Positions 54,719 through 62,445 of a stretch of 64,000 nucleotides of DNA are shown in pieces. The DNA is from Amnibacterium kyonggiense. GTDB lineage: Bacteria > Actinomycetota > Actinomycetes > Actinomycetales > Microbacteriaceae. Below the pieces are notes generated by a model. That model was not told where the DNA came from. It ran no database searches and saw nothing but the letters and a program-made list of their open reading frames with translations. Position numbers and translations under genes: made by a program. Each line of letters begins with the position of its first letter. The first letter of the stretch is position 1. The DNA lies in the NCBI RefSeq assembly GCF_004364555.1, contig NZ_SOAM01000001.1, positions 1,585,178 through 1,649,177 of the forward strand, read 5' to 3'.

Positions 54719-55015
54719 GTGGGGAGCAACCGGAGGTACGCGGAGACGCTGCAGCGGCGGAGGCTGAATCGGGAAGCCGAGCGGGCGGCGCTCGTCCCCG
54801 ACTCGCTGACCGAGGACGAGCGCGGCGCGGAGGTTCATCGGGGCAGCCCGGTCCCGGTGAGGGCGTGGGTGACGTTCGCGGGGCAGCCGGTCCGCGTGCT
54901 CGCGACCGCGATCGAGTGGACCGACGTCGCCATCCATGTCGTGTGGCCCGGGCTCGGGGACGAGGGCCGCGACGCGTGGGTCTGGATCGGTGCCGTCGAG
55001 CGGATCGAGCCGTGA
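54719..55015 (+). CDS. Small conserved protein, DUF6504-like
   Basis: 98 residues from GTG 54719. No Shine-Dalgarno is present, so the message is probably leaderless. The C-terminal half, PVRAWVTFAGQPVRVLATAIEWTDVAIHVVW..RDAWVWIGAVERIEP, resembles small proteins found upstream of imuB/dinB-type polymerase genes in actinobacteria. The LexA-like sequence upstream fits a DNA-damage link, but no polymerase follows here. It overlaps the next gene by GTGA. Confidence 0.6.
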   Translation: MGSNRRYAETLQRRRLNREAERAALVPDSLTEDERGAEVHRGSPVPVRAWVTFAGQPVRVLATAIEWTDVAIHVVWPGLGDEGRDAWVWIGAVERIEP

Positions 55016-55302
55016 AGCAGCCGTTCCGGATCGTGTCGGTCGAGTTCGAGATGCGGGTCCCCGGTCACCCCGAGCCGACGCACGTGATCCGCCGCCTCAA
55101 GCTGCAGGGGTCGGAGCGCTTCCGGGTGGTGACCTGGGCTCCGAGGAGCGAGGGTCGCGAGCTCGTCGGGTACTTCGACTCGGGCGACGCCGCCGCGGAA
55201 GCGGCGTGGCGGCGGTACTGCGACGCTGCCGCGTCCCAGCACGAGCTCGCATCGCGGACGCACGGCGGCGCCGAGCGCGGCGGACCGGCCGCGACGCGAT
55301 GA
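55012..55302 (+). CDS. Small protein partner of the DUF6504-like gene
   Basis: 96 residues from GTG 55012 overlapping the previous stop. It reads VKQPFRIVSVEFEMRVPGHPEPTHVIRRLKLQGSERFRVVTWAPRSEGRELVGYFDSGDAAAEAAWRRY, a compact beta-rich protein with a helical tail. No family recognised. Co-translated with its neighbour, probably the last chromosomal gene before the integrated element. Confidence 0.55.
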   Translation: MKQPFRIVSVEFEMRVPGHPEPTHVIRRLKLQGSERFRVVTWAPRSEGRELVGYFDSGDAAAEAAWRRYCDAAASQHELASRTHGGAERGGPAATR

Positions 55303-55403
55303 CCGACCCACGGCGAGGCGCTGAGCCGATACCGAGCCGGAGGCCTGCGAGCCGGTAGGTTGTTCGCGGCGCTGCCGACCCGAGGTCGGCTCCACGGCGC
55401 TGC

Positions 55404-55474
55404 GGGGATGTAGCTCAATGGTAGAGCTCCAGTCTTCCAAACTGGTGGTGCGGGTTCGATTCCCGTCATCCCCT
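55404..55474 (+). tRNA. tRNA-Gly(TCC), integration site
   Basis: A 71-base cloverleaf: acceptor GGGGATG/CATCCCC with discriminator T, D-arm GCTCAATGGTAGAGC, anticodon loop CTTCCAA (TCC), T-arm GGTTCGATTCC. CCA is not encoded. A tyrosine integrase gene starts 90 nt beyond its 3' end, so the 3' half of this tRNA is probably the attachment core, left intact after insertion. Confidence 0.93.
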
Positions 55475-55563
55475 CCGCTCAAACCAGCATCCGACTAGGA
55501 GTTTCCTCTGATGGAGAGCCAGCAAGCCGAACAACGCTAGGGCGCGCTACCGATCCGCTACCG

Positions 55564-56691
55564 ATGGCGGACAGCGCCCCGGCAGATTCGGAGTCCGCGA
55601 TGCCGCGGAAGAAGAGCACCTTCGGGACGGTCGTGCCGCAGAAGAGCGGGCGGTACTCGGCTCGGTACCCCGACCTGAGCGGCAACCGCCACTCGATCAA
55701 GGGCACGTTCGCAACCAAGCCGGAGGCATGGGCGGCGCTCGCGGCGGTACAGACCGACCTGGCGAGAGGTGCGTGGATCGACCCGTACGACGGCGAAATC
55801 TTGTTTGCCGACTTCGCGGAGATGGTCGCCAAGGCTCGTGAGAACGAGTTGCGTCCGCGCACCCAGCGGGAGAACGGCTACATGCTGAAGGCGCTGAACA
55901 AGACGTTCGGGAAGAAGTCGCTCAACAAGATTTCGCCCAAGGATGTCGCCATGTGGTGGTCCGCGAACGCGGCGACGCCAGTCGGACGCCGCAACAAGTA
56001 CGGCTTGCTGTCGAACATCATGAGGACCGCCGTGGAGTGGGAGTACATCGCGAAGTCTCCCGTTCACGTGAAGAACGGGTTCAAGGACGTGTCGAAAAAG
56101 CGGCCCGTCTGGAGCACGATGCAGTTCGAGCGAGTGGTTCAGCACCTGGACCCCGAGTTGCAGCGCGCGATGCGGGTGCTGTACTCCACCCACCTCCGCA
56201 TCAGCGAGGTGTGCGGGTTGAACTGGAGCGATTGGGACTCCAAGGAGAACGTGCTGTCGGTGCTGCGTCAGGCGGACCGCGAGCACACCGCGCAGACCGT
56301 GGACGTGAAGACCGGCGAAGACGGCCAGAAGGCCATCACGCCGCTCTGCATGGGCATCGCAGCCCTGCACGAGCAGCAGCAGGCGCGGCCCGGCATCGGG
56401 GGAGCCGCGATCTTCCGCGGGCCGAAGGGTGGTCGCCTGCGGGCGCGACACCTCGGGAACAAGTGGCGCGACGCCTGCGCGGCGGAGGGAATCGCGAACT
56501 TCCACGTCCACGACGTGCGGCACACGAGCCTGACCGCCGTCGGCCAGAACACGAAGAGCCTCTCGACCGTCAAGGACCGTGGCGGGCACACCACCGTCCA
56601 GGCGGCGATGCGGTACCAGGCAGCGACCCGCGAAGCCGACCGTGCGGCGGTGCAGGCGACAGATGCGGCACTGCTCGCGGAGTTGGGCTAG
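55564..56691 (+). CDS. Tyrosine recombinase (phage-type integrase)
   Basis: 375 residues from ATG 55564; ATG 55600 is an alternative. An AP2-like arm-binding N-terminus (FGTVVPQKSGRYSARYPDLSGNRHSIKGTFATKPEAWAAL) is followed by a SAM-like core-binding domain (80-180) and the catalytic domain with Arg212 (LRISEV), His316 and Arg319 (HVHDVRH), His342 (RGGHTT) and Tyr351 (MRYQ). All catalytic residues are present. It should integrate the element at the adjacent tRNA-Gly. Confidence 0.95.
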   Translation: MADSAPADSESAMPRKKSTFGTVVPQKSGRYSARYPDLSGNRHSIKGTFATKPEAWAALAAVQTDLARGAWIDPYDGEILFADFAEMVAKARENELRPRTQRENGYMLKALNKTFGKKSLNKISPKDVAMWWSANAATPVGRRNKYGLLSNIMRTAVEWEYIAKSPVHVKNGFKDVSKKRPVWSTMQFERVVQHLDPELQRAMRVLYSTHLRISEVCGLNWSDWDSKENVLSVLRQADREHTAQTVDVKTGEDGQKAITPLCMGIAALHEQQQARPGIGGAAIFRGPKGGRLRARHLGNKWRDACAAEGIANFHVHDVRHTSLTAVGQNTKSLSTVKDRGGHTTVQAAMRYQAATREADRAAVQATDAALLAELG

Positions 56692-56723
56692 GTGTCACTC
56701 TTGACCTCTGGAAGAGTCGCGCC

Positions 56724-56912
56724 GTGCACCATCCGTTCGCCCTCGCGCTGATCGTGGTGCTGCCTGCGCTCGTCGTGCTGCTGTACTTCGTCGCCAGGCG
56801 AGACCTCCGCTTCACGCCGTCACCGCTGCACCGCATCCTGGACCCGATTGCGATGAGCGTGATGATGCTGTTCTGCATCGGGCTCGCGATCTTCCTCGCC
56901 GTGATGCATTGA
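56724..56912 (+). CDS. Small two-helix membrane protein of the element
   Basis: 62 residues from GTG 56724. Two hydrophobic segments (5-22 and 39-60) joined by a basic loop (ARRDLRFTPSPLHR). No family recognised. It follows the integrase by 32 nt and ends where the first 34-nt direct repeat begins. Confidence 0.5.
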   Translation: MHHPFALALIVVLPALVVLLYFVARRDLRFTPSPLHRILDPIAMSVMMLFCIGLAIFLAVMH

Positions 56913-56944
56913 CCGACTCGAAGAACACGATTTGACGAATGTCA
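56911..56944 (+). repeat. 34-nt direct repeat, copy 1
   Basis: Starts GACCGACTCGAAGAACACGA and ends TTTGACGAATGTCA; 31 of 34 positions match copy 2 at 57407-57440. It contains TTGACG (a -35-like hexamer) inside a TGAC-N4-GTCA palindrome and sits 19 nt before the ATG of the 146-residue protein. Confidence 0.75.
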
Positions 56945-56962
56945 GGGCCATAACCTCGCGGC

Positions 56963-57403
56963 ATGTACGAGATTCAACGCACGTCGTGGTCGGAGGCCGT
57001 GCTGCTCGATGACGTGCGCGGCTGGGTGCCGCTGGAGGAGACCGGGTTCGACTCGGCAATCGCGTGGGCGGTGCCGCCTGGCTGCCTCGGGTACCGACCT
57101 GTTGACGACACCGGTCGTGTTGTTGAGTTCTACGACGAACAGCCCGATGGTGCTCAGCACTGGCAGAGCCGACCGTTCGCCGCCGAGGACCGTCAGAAGG
57201 TCGAGGACTTGGCGAACTGGTATCTGGGGGAGGCGGGCATCCCGCCGCAACCGCCGAGCGTGCAGTGGTTCATCAAGGAGTCCGTGGCCTTTGGTCCCGA
57301 CACGGCTCGACAGATCATGGGGGCGATCTTCGAGCGCAAGGGCAGTGACCCGGAGCGAATCCTGGATGACCTCATCGCGGTAATCCCGAAGGTCTACGGG
57401 TAG
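56963..57403 (+). CDS. Hypothetical protein of the element
   Basis: 146 residues. Soluble and acidic; contains a Trp/Tyr-rich first half (YEIQRTSWSEAVLLDDVRGWVPLEETG) and a helical second half (KVEDLANWYLGEAG..RQIMGAIFERKGSDPERILDDLIAVIP). No family known to me. Flanked on both sides by the 34-nt direct repeat, one copy upstream of the start, the other just past the stop, so it looks like a repeat-bounded unit. Confidence 0.6.
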   Translation: MYEIQRTSWSEAVLLDDVRGWVPLEETGFDSAIAWAVPPGCLGYRPVDDTGRVVEFYDEQPDGAQHWQSRPFAAEDRQKVEDLANWYLGEAGIPPQPPSVQWFIKESVAFGPDTARQIMGAIFERKGSDPERILDDLIAVIPKVYG

Positions 57404-57406
57404 TTC

Positions 57407-57440
57407 GACCGGCTCGAAGAACACGACTTGACGATTGTCA
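57407..57440 (+). repeat. 34-nt direct repeat, copy 2
   Basis: Starts GACCGGCTCGAAGAACACGA and ends CTTGACGATTGTCA. The three differences from copy 1 preserve the TGAC-N4-GTCA palindrome. It begins three bases after the stop of the 146-residue protein gene. Confidence 0.75.
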
Positions 57441-57449
57441 CGCGTTCTC

Positions 57450-57461
57450 AGAACGAGAACT
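57450..57461 (+). repeat. AGAACGAGAACT motif, copy 1
   Basis: The 12-mer is repeated exactly at 59134-59145 and 60111-60122. Here the left flank makes GTTCTC-AGAAC-GAGAAC, an inverted repeat with 6-base arms. Confidence 0.6.
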
Positions 57462-57589
57462 AGCCTCCGCGGGGCCGGTTGAGACAAGCGTCAAAAGAAT
57501 GGGGTGGAGCGAATCGCCGCCGTGATCAGGAATTCGATGTATTCGCACGGCAATAAGCGCTGAATACGGAATTTACCTGAGAGAGTAAT

Positions 57590-57624
57590 GGTGGGAGCCG
57601 ACCCTTGGACAAGCGGCTCCCACC
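57590..57624 (+). promoter_or_regulatory. Leader hairpin before the 426-residue protein gene
   Basis: GGTGGGAGCCG and CGGCTCCCACC are perfect 11-base arms around a 13-base loop. The stem ends one base before the GGGAG ribosome site of the gene starting at 57638. It could act as an attenuator, an RNA-stabilising leader, a protein-binding operator or part of a replication origin; the sequence does not decide. Confidence 0.5.
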
Positions 57625-57637
57625 GGGAGTGATACCG

Positions 57638-58918
57638 ATGGTCAGCGTACCTGTACACGCGGACGAGAGCCACCCACAGCAGGTTGCGACACACCTTTCG
57701 GTCTTCAAATCCGACGGTGGGCGTCAAGAACATGATCTTGACGAGTGGTGCTCGATCATGGTGACGGTCGCGGTGGAGTTCGTGTTCAAGAACACGCCGC
57801 ACCCCAACTGGACCCGTACTGATCTGGTGCTGTCCAACGTCTTCGCCAGCAGCGTCGGAGCGTGGCGGTTCCGGCACATGCATGGACGTGCTCCCGCACC
57901 TGGTGAAGTGCATGACCAGGTGGGCAGTGGGAGCACGAGTCCTGAGCGGGTGGAACTACTTCGTCGGTGCTTACAGGTGCTGAGCGCACTACCCGTGAAT
58001 GCGACGGAGAACGAGGCTTGTGCTGCTCTCGTGCAGGGTATGCAAACGGACCTATCCATGCCCGTAGGGCTGGATCACGAGGGTTCTGGTGCTCACGAGC
58101 AAGACGCGGCGCAGCAGCAAGATCAGGCGCCTGATCGTGCCCGGAGGGCACAGCAGGGCAGCAGGGCCATGAGGAGACGGGTCAGGGGAAAGCAGCGTCA
58201 GCATCCGTTCCCGAGGCTGGTGTTGAACGTGAGGACGGACTACGCGAAGAAGGTCGTCATCCACCTGGGCAAGCAGGGGCTTCGTGCTCTGCGTGCCGCG
58301 CAGCGGGCAGGTGAGCCGTTGCCCAGCACGGAGGTGTTGGCGGAGATGTTCGTGGAGGAGGTGTTCGCCGCGAACGAGGCCCGTCGTGTTCGGGATCGCG
58401 GGTTCATCATCTCGGTGGATGCGAACAACCCGATGCCGTCGAAGCGCAAGCACACGGGGGCCTGGTGGATCGAGTACGGCGAGGTGTGGCGCCTATCGGA
58501 GTCTGCTGCGGCGTTCGCGGTGCGGATGTACGACCCGAGTCGGCTGGATCAGGAGCGGGAGTTCGGGCGCCGTGGTGGGCTGGCTGCTGCGGGCTCACAC
58601 CACAAGCGGTTCACGGTCGAGATGGTGCGCTCGGTCGCGCATCTGTCTATCGCGGGAGCGGCTGCGGTGCTGGGGTGCTCGAAGCGGACGATCTGCGCCA
58701 GGAGGGCCGAGATTCGACTTGGTGAGGCACGGGCACATGCGCTTGCAGTCAAGGCCGCAGCGGGGCGCACACGGACGTACAGGGCCACGGAGCCGGTGGC
58801 GTTGGCGAACGGCTTGGACACCTCGTGGTTGGACCGCATGAAGGCCCGACAAGGTGGGCGTGAGGCGTGGCTGTTCGGGGGGCAGCAGCGGGCACGGATG
58901 GGGCTGCTCAGAACGTGA
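57638..58918 (+). CDS. HTH-containing protein of the element, possible replication or regulatory role
   Basis: 426 residues from ATG 57638, with GGGAG nine bases upstream. The N-terminal 130 residues are helical. A Gln/Ala/Arg-rich linker (about 145-195) separates a second domain (200-360) with RLVLNVRTDYAKKVVIHLGKQGLRALRAAQRAGEPLPSTEV. Near 340-365 a helix-turn-helix is apparent (VRSVAHLSIAGAAAVLGCSKRTICARRAEIRL). I do not recognise the family. Size, HTH and position after an AT-richer, hairpin-bearing leader make a replication initiator or regulator plausible, without proof. Confidence 0.6.
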   Translation: MVSVPVHADESHPQQVATHLSVFKSDGGRQEHDLDEWCSIMVTVAVEFVFKNTPHPNWTRTDLVLSNVFASSVGAWRFRHMHGRAPAPGEVHDQVGSGSTSPERVELLRRCLQVLSALPVNATENEACAALVQGMQTDLSMPVGLDHEGSGAHEQDAAQQQDQAPDRARRAQQGSRAMRRRVRGKQRQHPFPRLVLNVRTDYAKKVVIHLGKQGLRALRAAQRAGEPLPSTEVLAEMFVEEVFAANEARRVRDRGFIISVDANNPMPSKRKHTGAWWIEYGEVWRLSESAAAFAVRMYDPSRLDQEREFGRRGGLAAAGSHHKRFTVEMVRSVAHLSIAGAAAVLGCSKRTICARRAEIRLGEARAHALAVKAAAGRTRTYRATEPVALANGLDTSWLDRMKARQGGREAWLFGGQQRARMGLLRT

Positions 58919-59000
58919 TCTGACTGATGTCGGTGGTCAGGAGCAGGCTGTTGTCGTGGACGAGGTGACGAACGAGGTCTGCCGGGAGTGAGGTTCCGAG

Positions 59001-59147
59001 GTGCTGTACCGGCACCGGCAGTCACAGAACTTTGGGCCGGAGCGGATGATCACCATGGCGTGGCGATGCTCGAACCGCCACTGCCGGAACTTCGACCCGA
59101 ACAACCACACCTTCGGATGGGCCGTCTCCCCGCAGAACGAGAACTGA
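59001..59147 (+). CDS. Small Cys-containing ORF
   Basis: 48 residues from a GTG. It reads VLYRHRQSQNFGPERMITMAWRCSNRHCRNFDPNNHTFGW, ending SPQNEN. The CSNRHC part could be half of a metal knuckle. No ribosome site is clear; an internal ATG at 59046 or 59055 is possible. The last codons coincide with the AGAACGAGAACT motif. Confidence 0.35.
   Translation: MLYRHRQSQNFGPERMITMAWRCSNRHCRNFDPNNHTFGWAVSPQNEN
59134..59145 (+). repeat. AGAACGAGAACT motif, copy 2
   Basis: Exact 12-base match to the motif at 57450 and 60111; here it forms the end of a small ORF. Confidence 0.6.
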
Positions 59148-59204
59148 GGGCATCGCTCGGCGCGTTTCTCGTTCCCGGCTTGCGGCGGGCTTTATGGTCC
59201 GCGC

Positions 59205-59600
59205 ATGACTGCTGGCACCCGTGCGCCCGACTGGTACCGCATCGACGGCAAGAAGATTTTCTGGGACGGGCAGCAGTGGCTCGACCAGTCTGGTCGCGTC
59301 GTATCCGGTCCGGATGCTGAACCCGACTCCGCCCCCGCCGCGTTCGTGACCCGTGGTCCCGAGCGCCCGCGCGGTGTGCCCGCGTGGCCGTTCGTGCTCG
59401 GTGTGCTCTCGCTGGTCATCGGGATCGTCATGCTCGCGCTCCCGGCAGGGCAGCAGCAGGCCGACAACCTCGATCTGGTCGGCGCGGCGCACGTGGTCTT
59501 CATGCAGTACATCGGCGGCATCCTGCTCGCCGTCAACGGCTTTGTATGGCTCGCGGCGGGTGCCGTGATCGCCTACGTCCGCCCGTCCACGGCGCGCTGA
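59205..59600 (+). CDS. DUF2510-like N-terminus with two membrane helices
   Basis: 131 residues. The first 30 (APDWYRIDGKKIFWDGQQWLDQSG) look like the DUF2510 Trp-rich motif found at the start of actinobacterial membrane proteins. A Pro-rich linker leads to two membrane helices (about 60-80 and 95-123). Function unknown; it is alone in this orientation before three minus-strand genes. Confidence 0.6.
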   Translation: MTAGTRAPDWYRIDGKKIFWDGQQWLDQSGRVVSGPDAEPDSAPAAFVTRGPERPRGVPAWPFVLGVLSLVIGIVMLALPAGQQQADNLDLVGAAHVVFMQYIGGILLAVNGFVWLAAGAVIAYVRPSTAR

Positions 59601-59619
59601 GGTCACCGGTCGGACAGGG

Positions 59620-59817
59620 CTAGTTCGTGACTTCGGGCTCCACCAGCGTGTTGATCAGTCTCGGTACAAGGTGTCCTCGGTCGCAGGTCCAGATCGGAGC
59701 GCCCCGGTCGTAATCCTCGGCGGCGGCGACCGTGGCCGTGCCGCTGCAACCTCCATGAGGGCACGGTCGGGTGCGCGGCTCCTCGTGCATGGGCAGGTCG
59801 TAGAAGCCCGTGAGCAC
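59620..59817 (-). CDS. Small putative zinc-binding protein
   Basis: 65 residues from a GTG. It has CPHGGC at 19-24 and TCDRGH at 44-49, a Cys/His arrangement that could form a zinc knuckle. It lies three bases downstream of the next minus-strand gene, so the pair is probably co-translated. No family recognised. Confidence 0.5.
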   Translation of the reverse strand: MLTGFYDLPMHEEPRTRPCPHGGCSGTATVAAAEDYDRGAPIWTCDRGHLVPRLINTLVEPEVTN

Positions 59818-59820
59818 GAA

Positions 59821-60075
59821 CTACACCGGGTCGGACTCGACGGGGGCCCGCCACACGTCGGAATCCTGCCGCTGCCACTCACCAGTGCGATGCACACCCA
59901 GCACGCGAAGCCCGCCGTCGGCACGAGTCTTGGAGAAGTTGAGCCGCTTCCCGGCGCTGACCGTCGCGTCCTGGGTAAGAGGCCCGGTCTCGTCCTCCAG
60001 CCCGATCTTGATGTAGTCCGCGCTCACCACAGCGATTGCACCGGTGACCGGACGGACGGGCTCGGGGTTGCTCAT
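59821..60075 (-). CDS. Hypothetical small protein of the element
   Basis: 84 residues from ATG 60075. Soluble, beta-rich start (GAIAVVSADYIKIGLEDETG), then basic middle and acidic tail (WQRQDSDVWRAPVESDPV). No motif recognised. Upstream lies a copy of the AGAACGAGAACT motif, and beyond it the Mrr-like nuclease gene on the same strand. Confidence 0.5.
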   Translation of the reverse strand: MSNPEPVRPVTGAIAVVSADYIKIGLEDETGPLTQDATVSAGKRLNFSKTRADGGLRVLGVHRTGEWQRQDSDVWRAPVESDPV

Positions 60076-60110
60076 TGCCGCACCGTAGACCGCGACGAGT
60101 ATCGAGGGCT

Positions 60111-60122
60111 AGAACGAGAACT
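60111..60122 (+). repeat. AGAACGAGAACT motif, copy 3
   Basis: Exact 12-base match, here just past the Mrr-like gene's end (overlapping its stop codon) and 36 nt before the next minus-strand start. Confidence 0.6.
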
Positions 60123-60726
60123 AGGCCGTCGTCGGCTCGGGCTTCTTGTACGCCTTCGCCAGCGGGTTGACCGGCCACACCATGCCCCGCTGATCGAACT
60201 GGAACAACGCGATCCCGCACTCGTTCGCGAACTGCACCGCGTTCGTATTGAACCCGGTCAACGCGTAGAACAACACCCGGTCCCGACCGTGCGCAGCACC
60301 ACGAAGTTTCTGCACCTCCGGTCGCCCGACGGGCTTGGAGAAGTACTTCACCTGCGCCACGCCCCACCGGGACACCACGTCGATGCCGCTGTCAGCACCG
60401 GCAGGAGTCGTCCGCGCGTCGGAGAACCCGTACGCCCGCATGTGGTTCGCCGCCATTTGCTCCGCCGCCTGCCACGACAGCACCGGTCCACCGACCTGCG
60501 TGTACCTGACCTTCTCGGCGCGCGTGCCGACGACGCCCGCGATCATGGCTGCGACCGCGATGCCGCCGAAGATCACGCAGATCGCGGCGGGCCATCCCAC
60601 TGGCATGAGCGTCGGCGTCGAGACGTTCGCGAAGATCACCATGCCGATGAGCACGATCATCAGCAGCACGACCGCTCCGGCGCCAGCGGCAGGAGTCGTC
60701 TGATCGGATGCGTGGCGTCGGGCCAT
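60121..60726 (-). CDS. Membrane-anchored Mrr-like restriction endonuclease
   Basis: 201 residues from ATG 60726. Two membrane helices (about 17-35 and 43-66) precede a cytoplasmic domain with VLSWQAAEQMAANHMRAYGFSDARTTPAGADSGIDVVSR (Asp116), AQVKYFSKPVGRPEVQKLRGAAHG (Gln125-x-Lys127) and a RVLFYALTGFNTNAVQFANECGIALFQ block. This is the Mrr catalytic fold, D-(x8)-QxK type, that cuts modified DNA. Tethering to the membrane is as in other short actinobacterial Mrr-like proteins. No methylase or specificity gene is beside it. Confidence 0.82.
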   Translation of the reverse strand: MARRHASDQTTPAAGAGAVVLLMIVLIGMVIFANVSTPTLMPVGWPAAICVIFGGIAVAAMIAGVVGTRAEKVRYTQVGGPVLSWQAAEQMAANHMRAYGFSDARTTPAGADSGIDVVSRWGVAQVKYFSKPVGRPEVQKLRGAAHGRDRVLFYALTGFNTNAVQFANECGIALFQFDQRGMVWPVNPLAKAYKKPEPTTA

Positions 60727-60929
60727 GCCGAGCACGGTAGGTGCCGCATCTAAAACCAGTGGAACGGCACGCCCGTTGACGCCTGGAGTGGACTCCACCG
60801 CCGCGCGCACCGCTGATCCGCCTCCTGATAGGACCATTTGCCCGCGACGCTCGGGGCGTAGTTGCACGGTTTCTACTAGCCCTGTGTCAGGGTGACAGCA
60901 ACCTGCACGGGGACGAAGGGGACAGGACA

Positions 60930-62030
60930 ATGGAGTTCGAGGAACGACTGTTCGCGCTCGCGACGAAGATCAAGAACCAGCGCGCTGCGATCCTGACGGA
61001 GGAGGCGACGAAGAACGCCTTCGTCATGCCCTTCATCTCGACGATTCTCGGCTACGACGTGTTCAATCCCTTGGAGGTCGTGCCTGAGTTCACCGCCGAC
61101 GTGGGTGTCAAGCGCGGCGAGAAGATCGACTACGCCGTCATGCGCGACGGCGAAGTGCAGATGCTGATCGAGTGCAAGAAGTCCACCGAGGCGCTGCGCG
61201 TCGAGCACGCGTCGCAGTTGTTCCGGTACTTCGCCGTGACGAACGCGCGCATCGCGGTGCTGACGAACGGCGAGGTGTACCAGTTCTACACAGACCTTGA
61301 CGCACCGAACCGGATGGACGAGAAGCCGTTCCTCGTTCTCGACATGAACGACATCGACGAGACCCTCGTCCCCGAGTTGAAGAAGTTGACCAAGGAGTCC
61401 TTCGACCTCGACTCGGTGCTGAACGCCGCGGGCGAGTTGAAGTACATCGGGCAGATCAAGCGCGCCATCGCGAAGCAGTTCAAGGAGCCCGACGACGAGT
61501 GGGTGAAATTTTTCACCTCACGCGTCTACGAGGGCTCGTTCACGCAGAAGATTCGTGAGCAGTTCAAGACCCTGGTGACCAAGGCGACGGCGCAGTACCT
61601 GAACGACCAGGTGAACGAGAGGCTGAAGACCGCGCTCGGCGCCTCCGCTCCGTTCTCGCTCACCGCGGAGGCTCCGCAGGAGTCCGTGTCGTCGGCACCG
61701 GTGGCGGAGGCGAACATCGCCCAGGACTCCGACATCGTGACGACCCCGGAGGAGTTGGAGGGATACCAGATCGTCAAGGCCATCGCGTGCTCCGAGGTGA
61801 AGCCGCAGCGGGTCACGCACCGGGATGCGAAGTCCTACTTCGCCGTGCTGATGGACGACAACAACCGCAAGCCCGTTGCTCGGCTGCACTTCAACGGCGG
61901 GAAGAAGTACCTGGGCACCTTCGACCCGCAGAAGAACGAGACCCGACACCTGCTGGATTCGTTGGAGGACATCTACATGCACGCGGAGGACATCCGCGCT
62001 TCAGTGCGCCTGTATCGCGGCGAAGCCTGA
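60930..62030 (+). CDS. Stand-alone type I restriction R-subunit N-domain-like nuclease
   Basis: 366 residues. The PD-(D/E)xK core is EKIDYAVMRDGEVQMLIECKK with Asp67, Glu81 and Lys83; the preceding TEEATKNAFVMPFISTILGYDVFNP helix is typical of HsdR N-terminal domains. The helicase motor part of HsdR is absent: the rest is a helical middle (165-215) and a C-terminal domain (250-366). Short proteins of this kind are annotated as type I restriction endonuclease in actinophages. Divergent from the Mrr-like gene. Confidence 0.82.
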   Translation: MEFEERLFALATKIKNQRAAILTEEATKNAFVMPFISTILGYDVFNPLEVVPEFTADVGVKRGEKIDYAVMRDGEVQMLIECKKSTEALRVEHASQLFRYFAVTNARIAVLTNGEVYQFYTDLDAPNRMDEKPFLVLDMNDIDETLVPELKKLTKESFDLDSVLNAAGELKYIGQIKRAIAKQFKEPDDEWVKFFTSRVYEGSFTQKIREQFKTLVTKATAQYLNDQVNERLKTALGASAPFSLTAEAPQESVSSAPVAEANIAQDSDIVTTPEELEGYQIVKAIACSEVKPQRVTHRDAKSYFAVLMDDNNRKPVARLHFNGGKKYLGTFDPQKNETRHLLDSLEDIYMHAEDIRASVRLYRGEA

Positions 62031-62071
62031 AGCCTCGATTCAACGTCGGAGCCGTCCGGCAGCATCCGGTC

Positions 62072-62239
62072 ATGAACGAGAAGTGCTCGAAGTGCGGCTC
62101 GGCGCCGGAGATGCGGACCGGGACGATCACCGACTACGACGGCACCGAGACACAGCAGGTGCCGCTGCGCTGCCCCAACCCCGAGAGCGAGTACCACGAC
62201 CGGGCGAATCTTGATTTCGACTGGCTTGTGCCCGCGTGA
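62072..62239 (+). CDS. Small zinc-ribbon-like protein
   Basis: 55 residues from ATG 62072. CSKCG at 5-9 plus LRCPNPESEYHDR gives three Cys and a His that could form a zinc ribbon. It follows the type I-like nuclease gene by 41 nt. No family recognised. Confidence 0.5.
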   Translation: MNEKCSKCGSAPEMRTGTITDYDGTETQQVPLRCPNPESEYHDRANLDFDWLVPA

Positions 62240-62240
62240 T

Positions 62241-62441
62241 CTAGTTCTGGCCGGGCAGGTAGGACGACGCGGCCACGCCGACCGGCAGCAGCACGATCAC
62301 GGCGCAGACGACGATCAGGGCTCGCCCTCCGCCGGGGTCCTTCCGACGGACGTAGATGCCGCTGCCGAGCACAAGCAGCCCCACCAGAGCCACCACGCCG
62401 TAGATGATGTACACCACGAGGGCGATGGCCGTGACGAACAC
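62241..62441 (-). CDS. Small two-helix membrane protein of the element
   Basis: 66 residues from GTG 62441. Two hydrophobic segments (4-27 and 40-58) separated by YVRRKDPGGGRAL. It begins four bases after the upstream lipoprotein gene ends and is co-transcribed with it. Confidence 0.55.
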   Translation of the reverse strand: MFVTAIALVVYIIYGVVALVGLLVLGSGIYVRRKDPGGGRALIVVCAVIVLLPVGVAASSYLPGQN

Positions 62442-62445
62442 GAAG

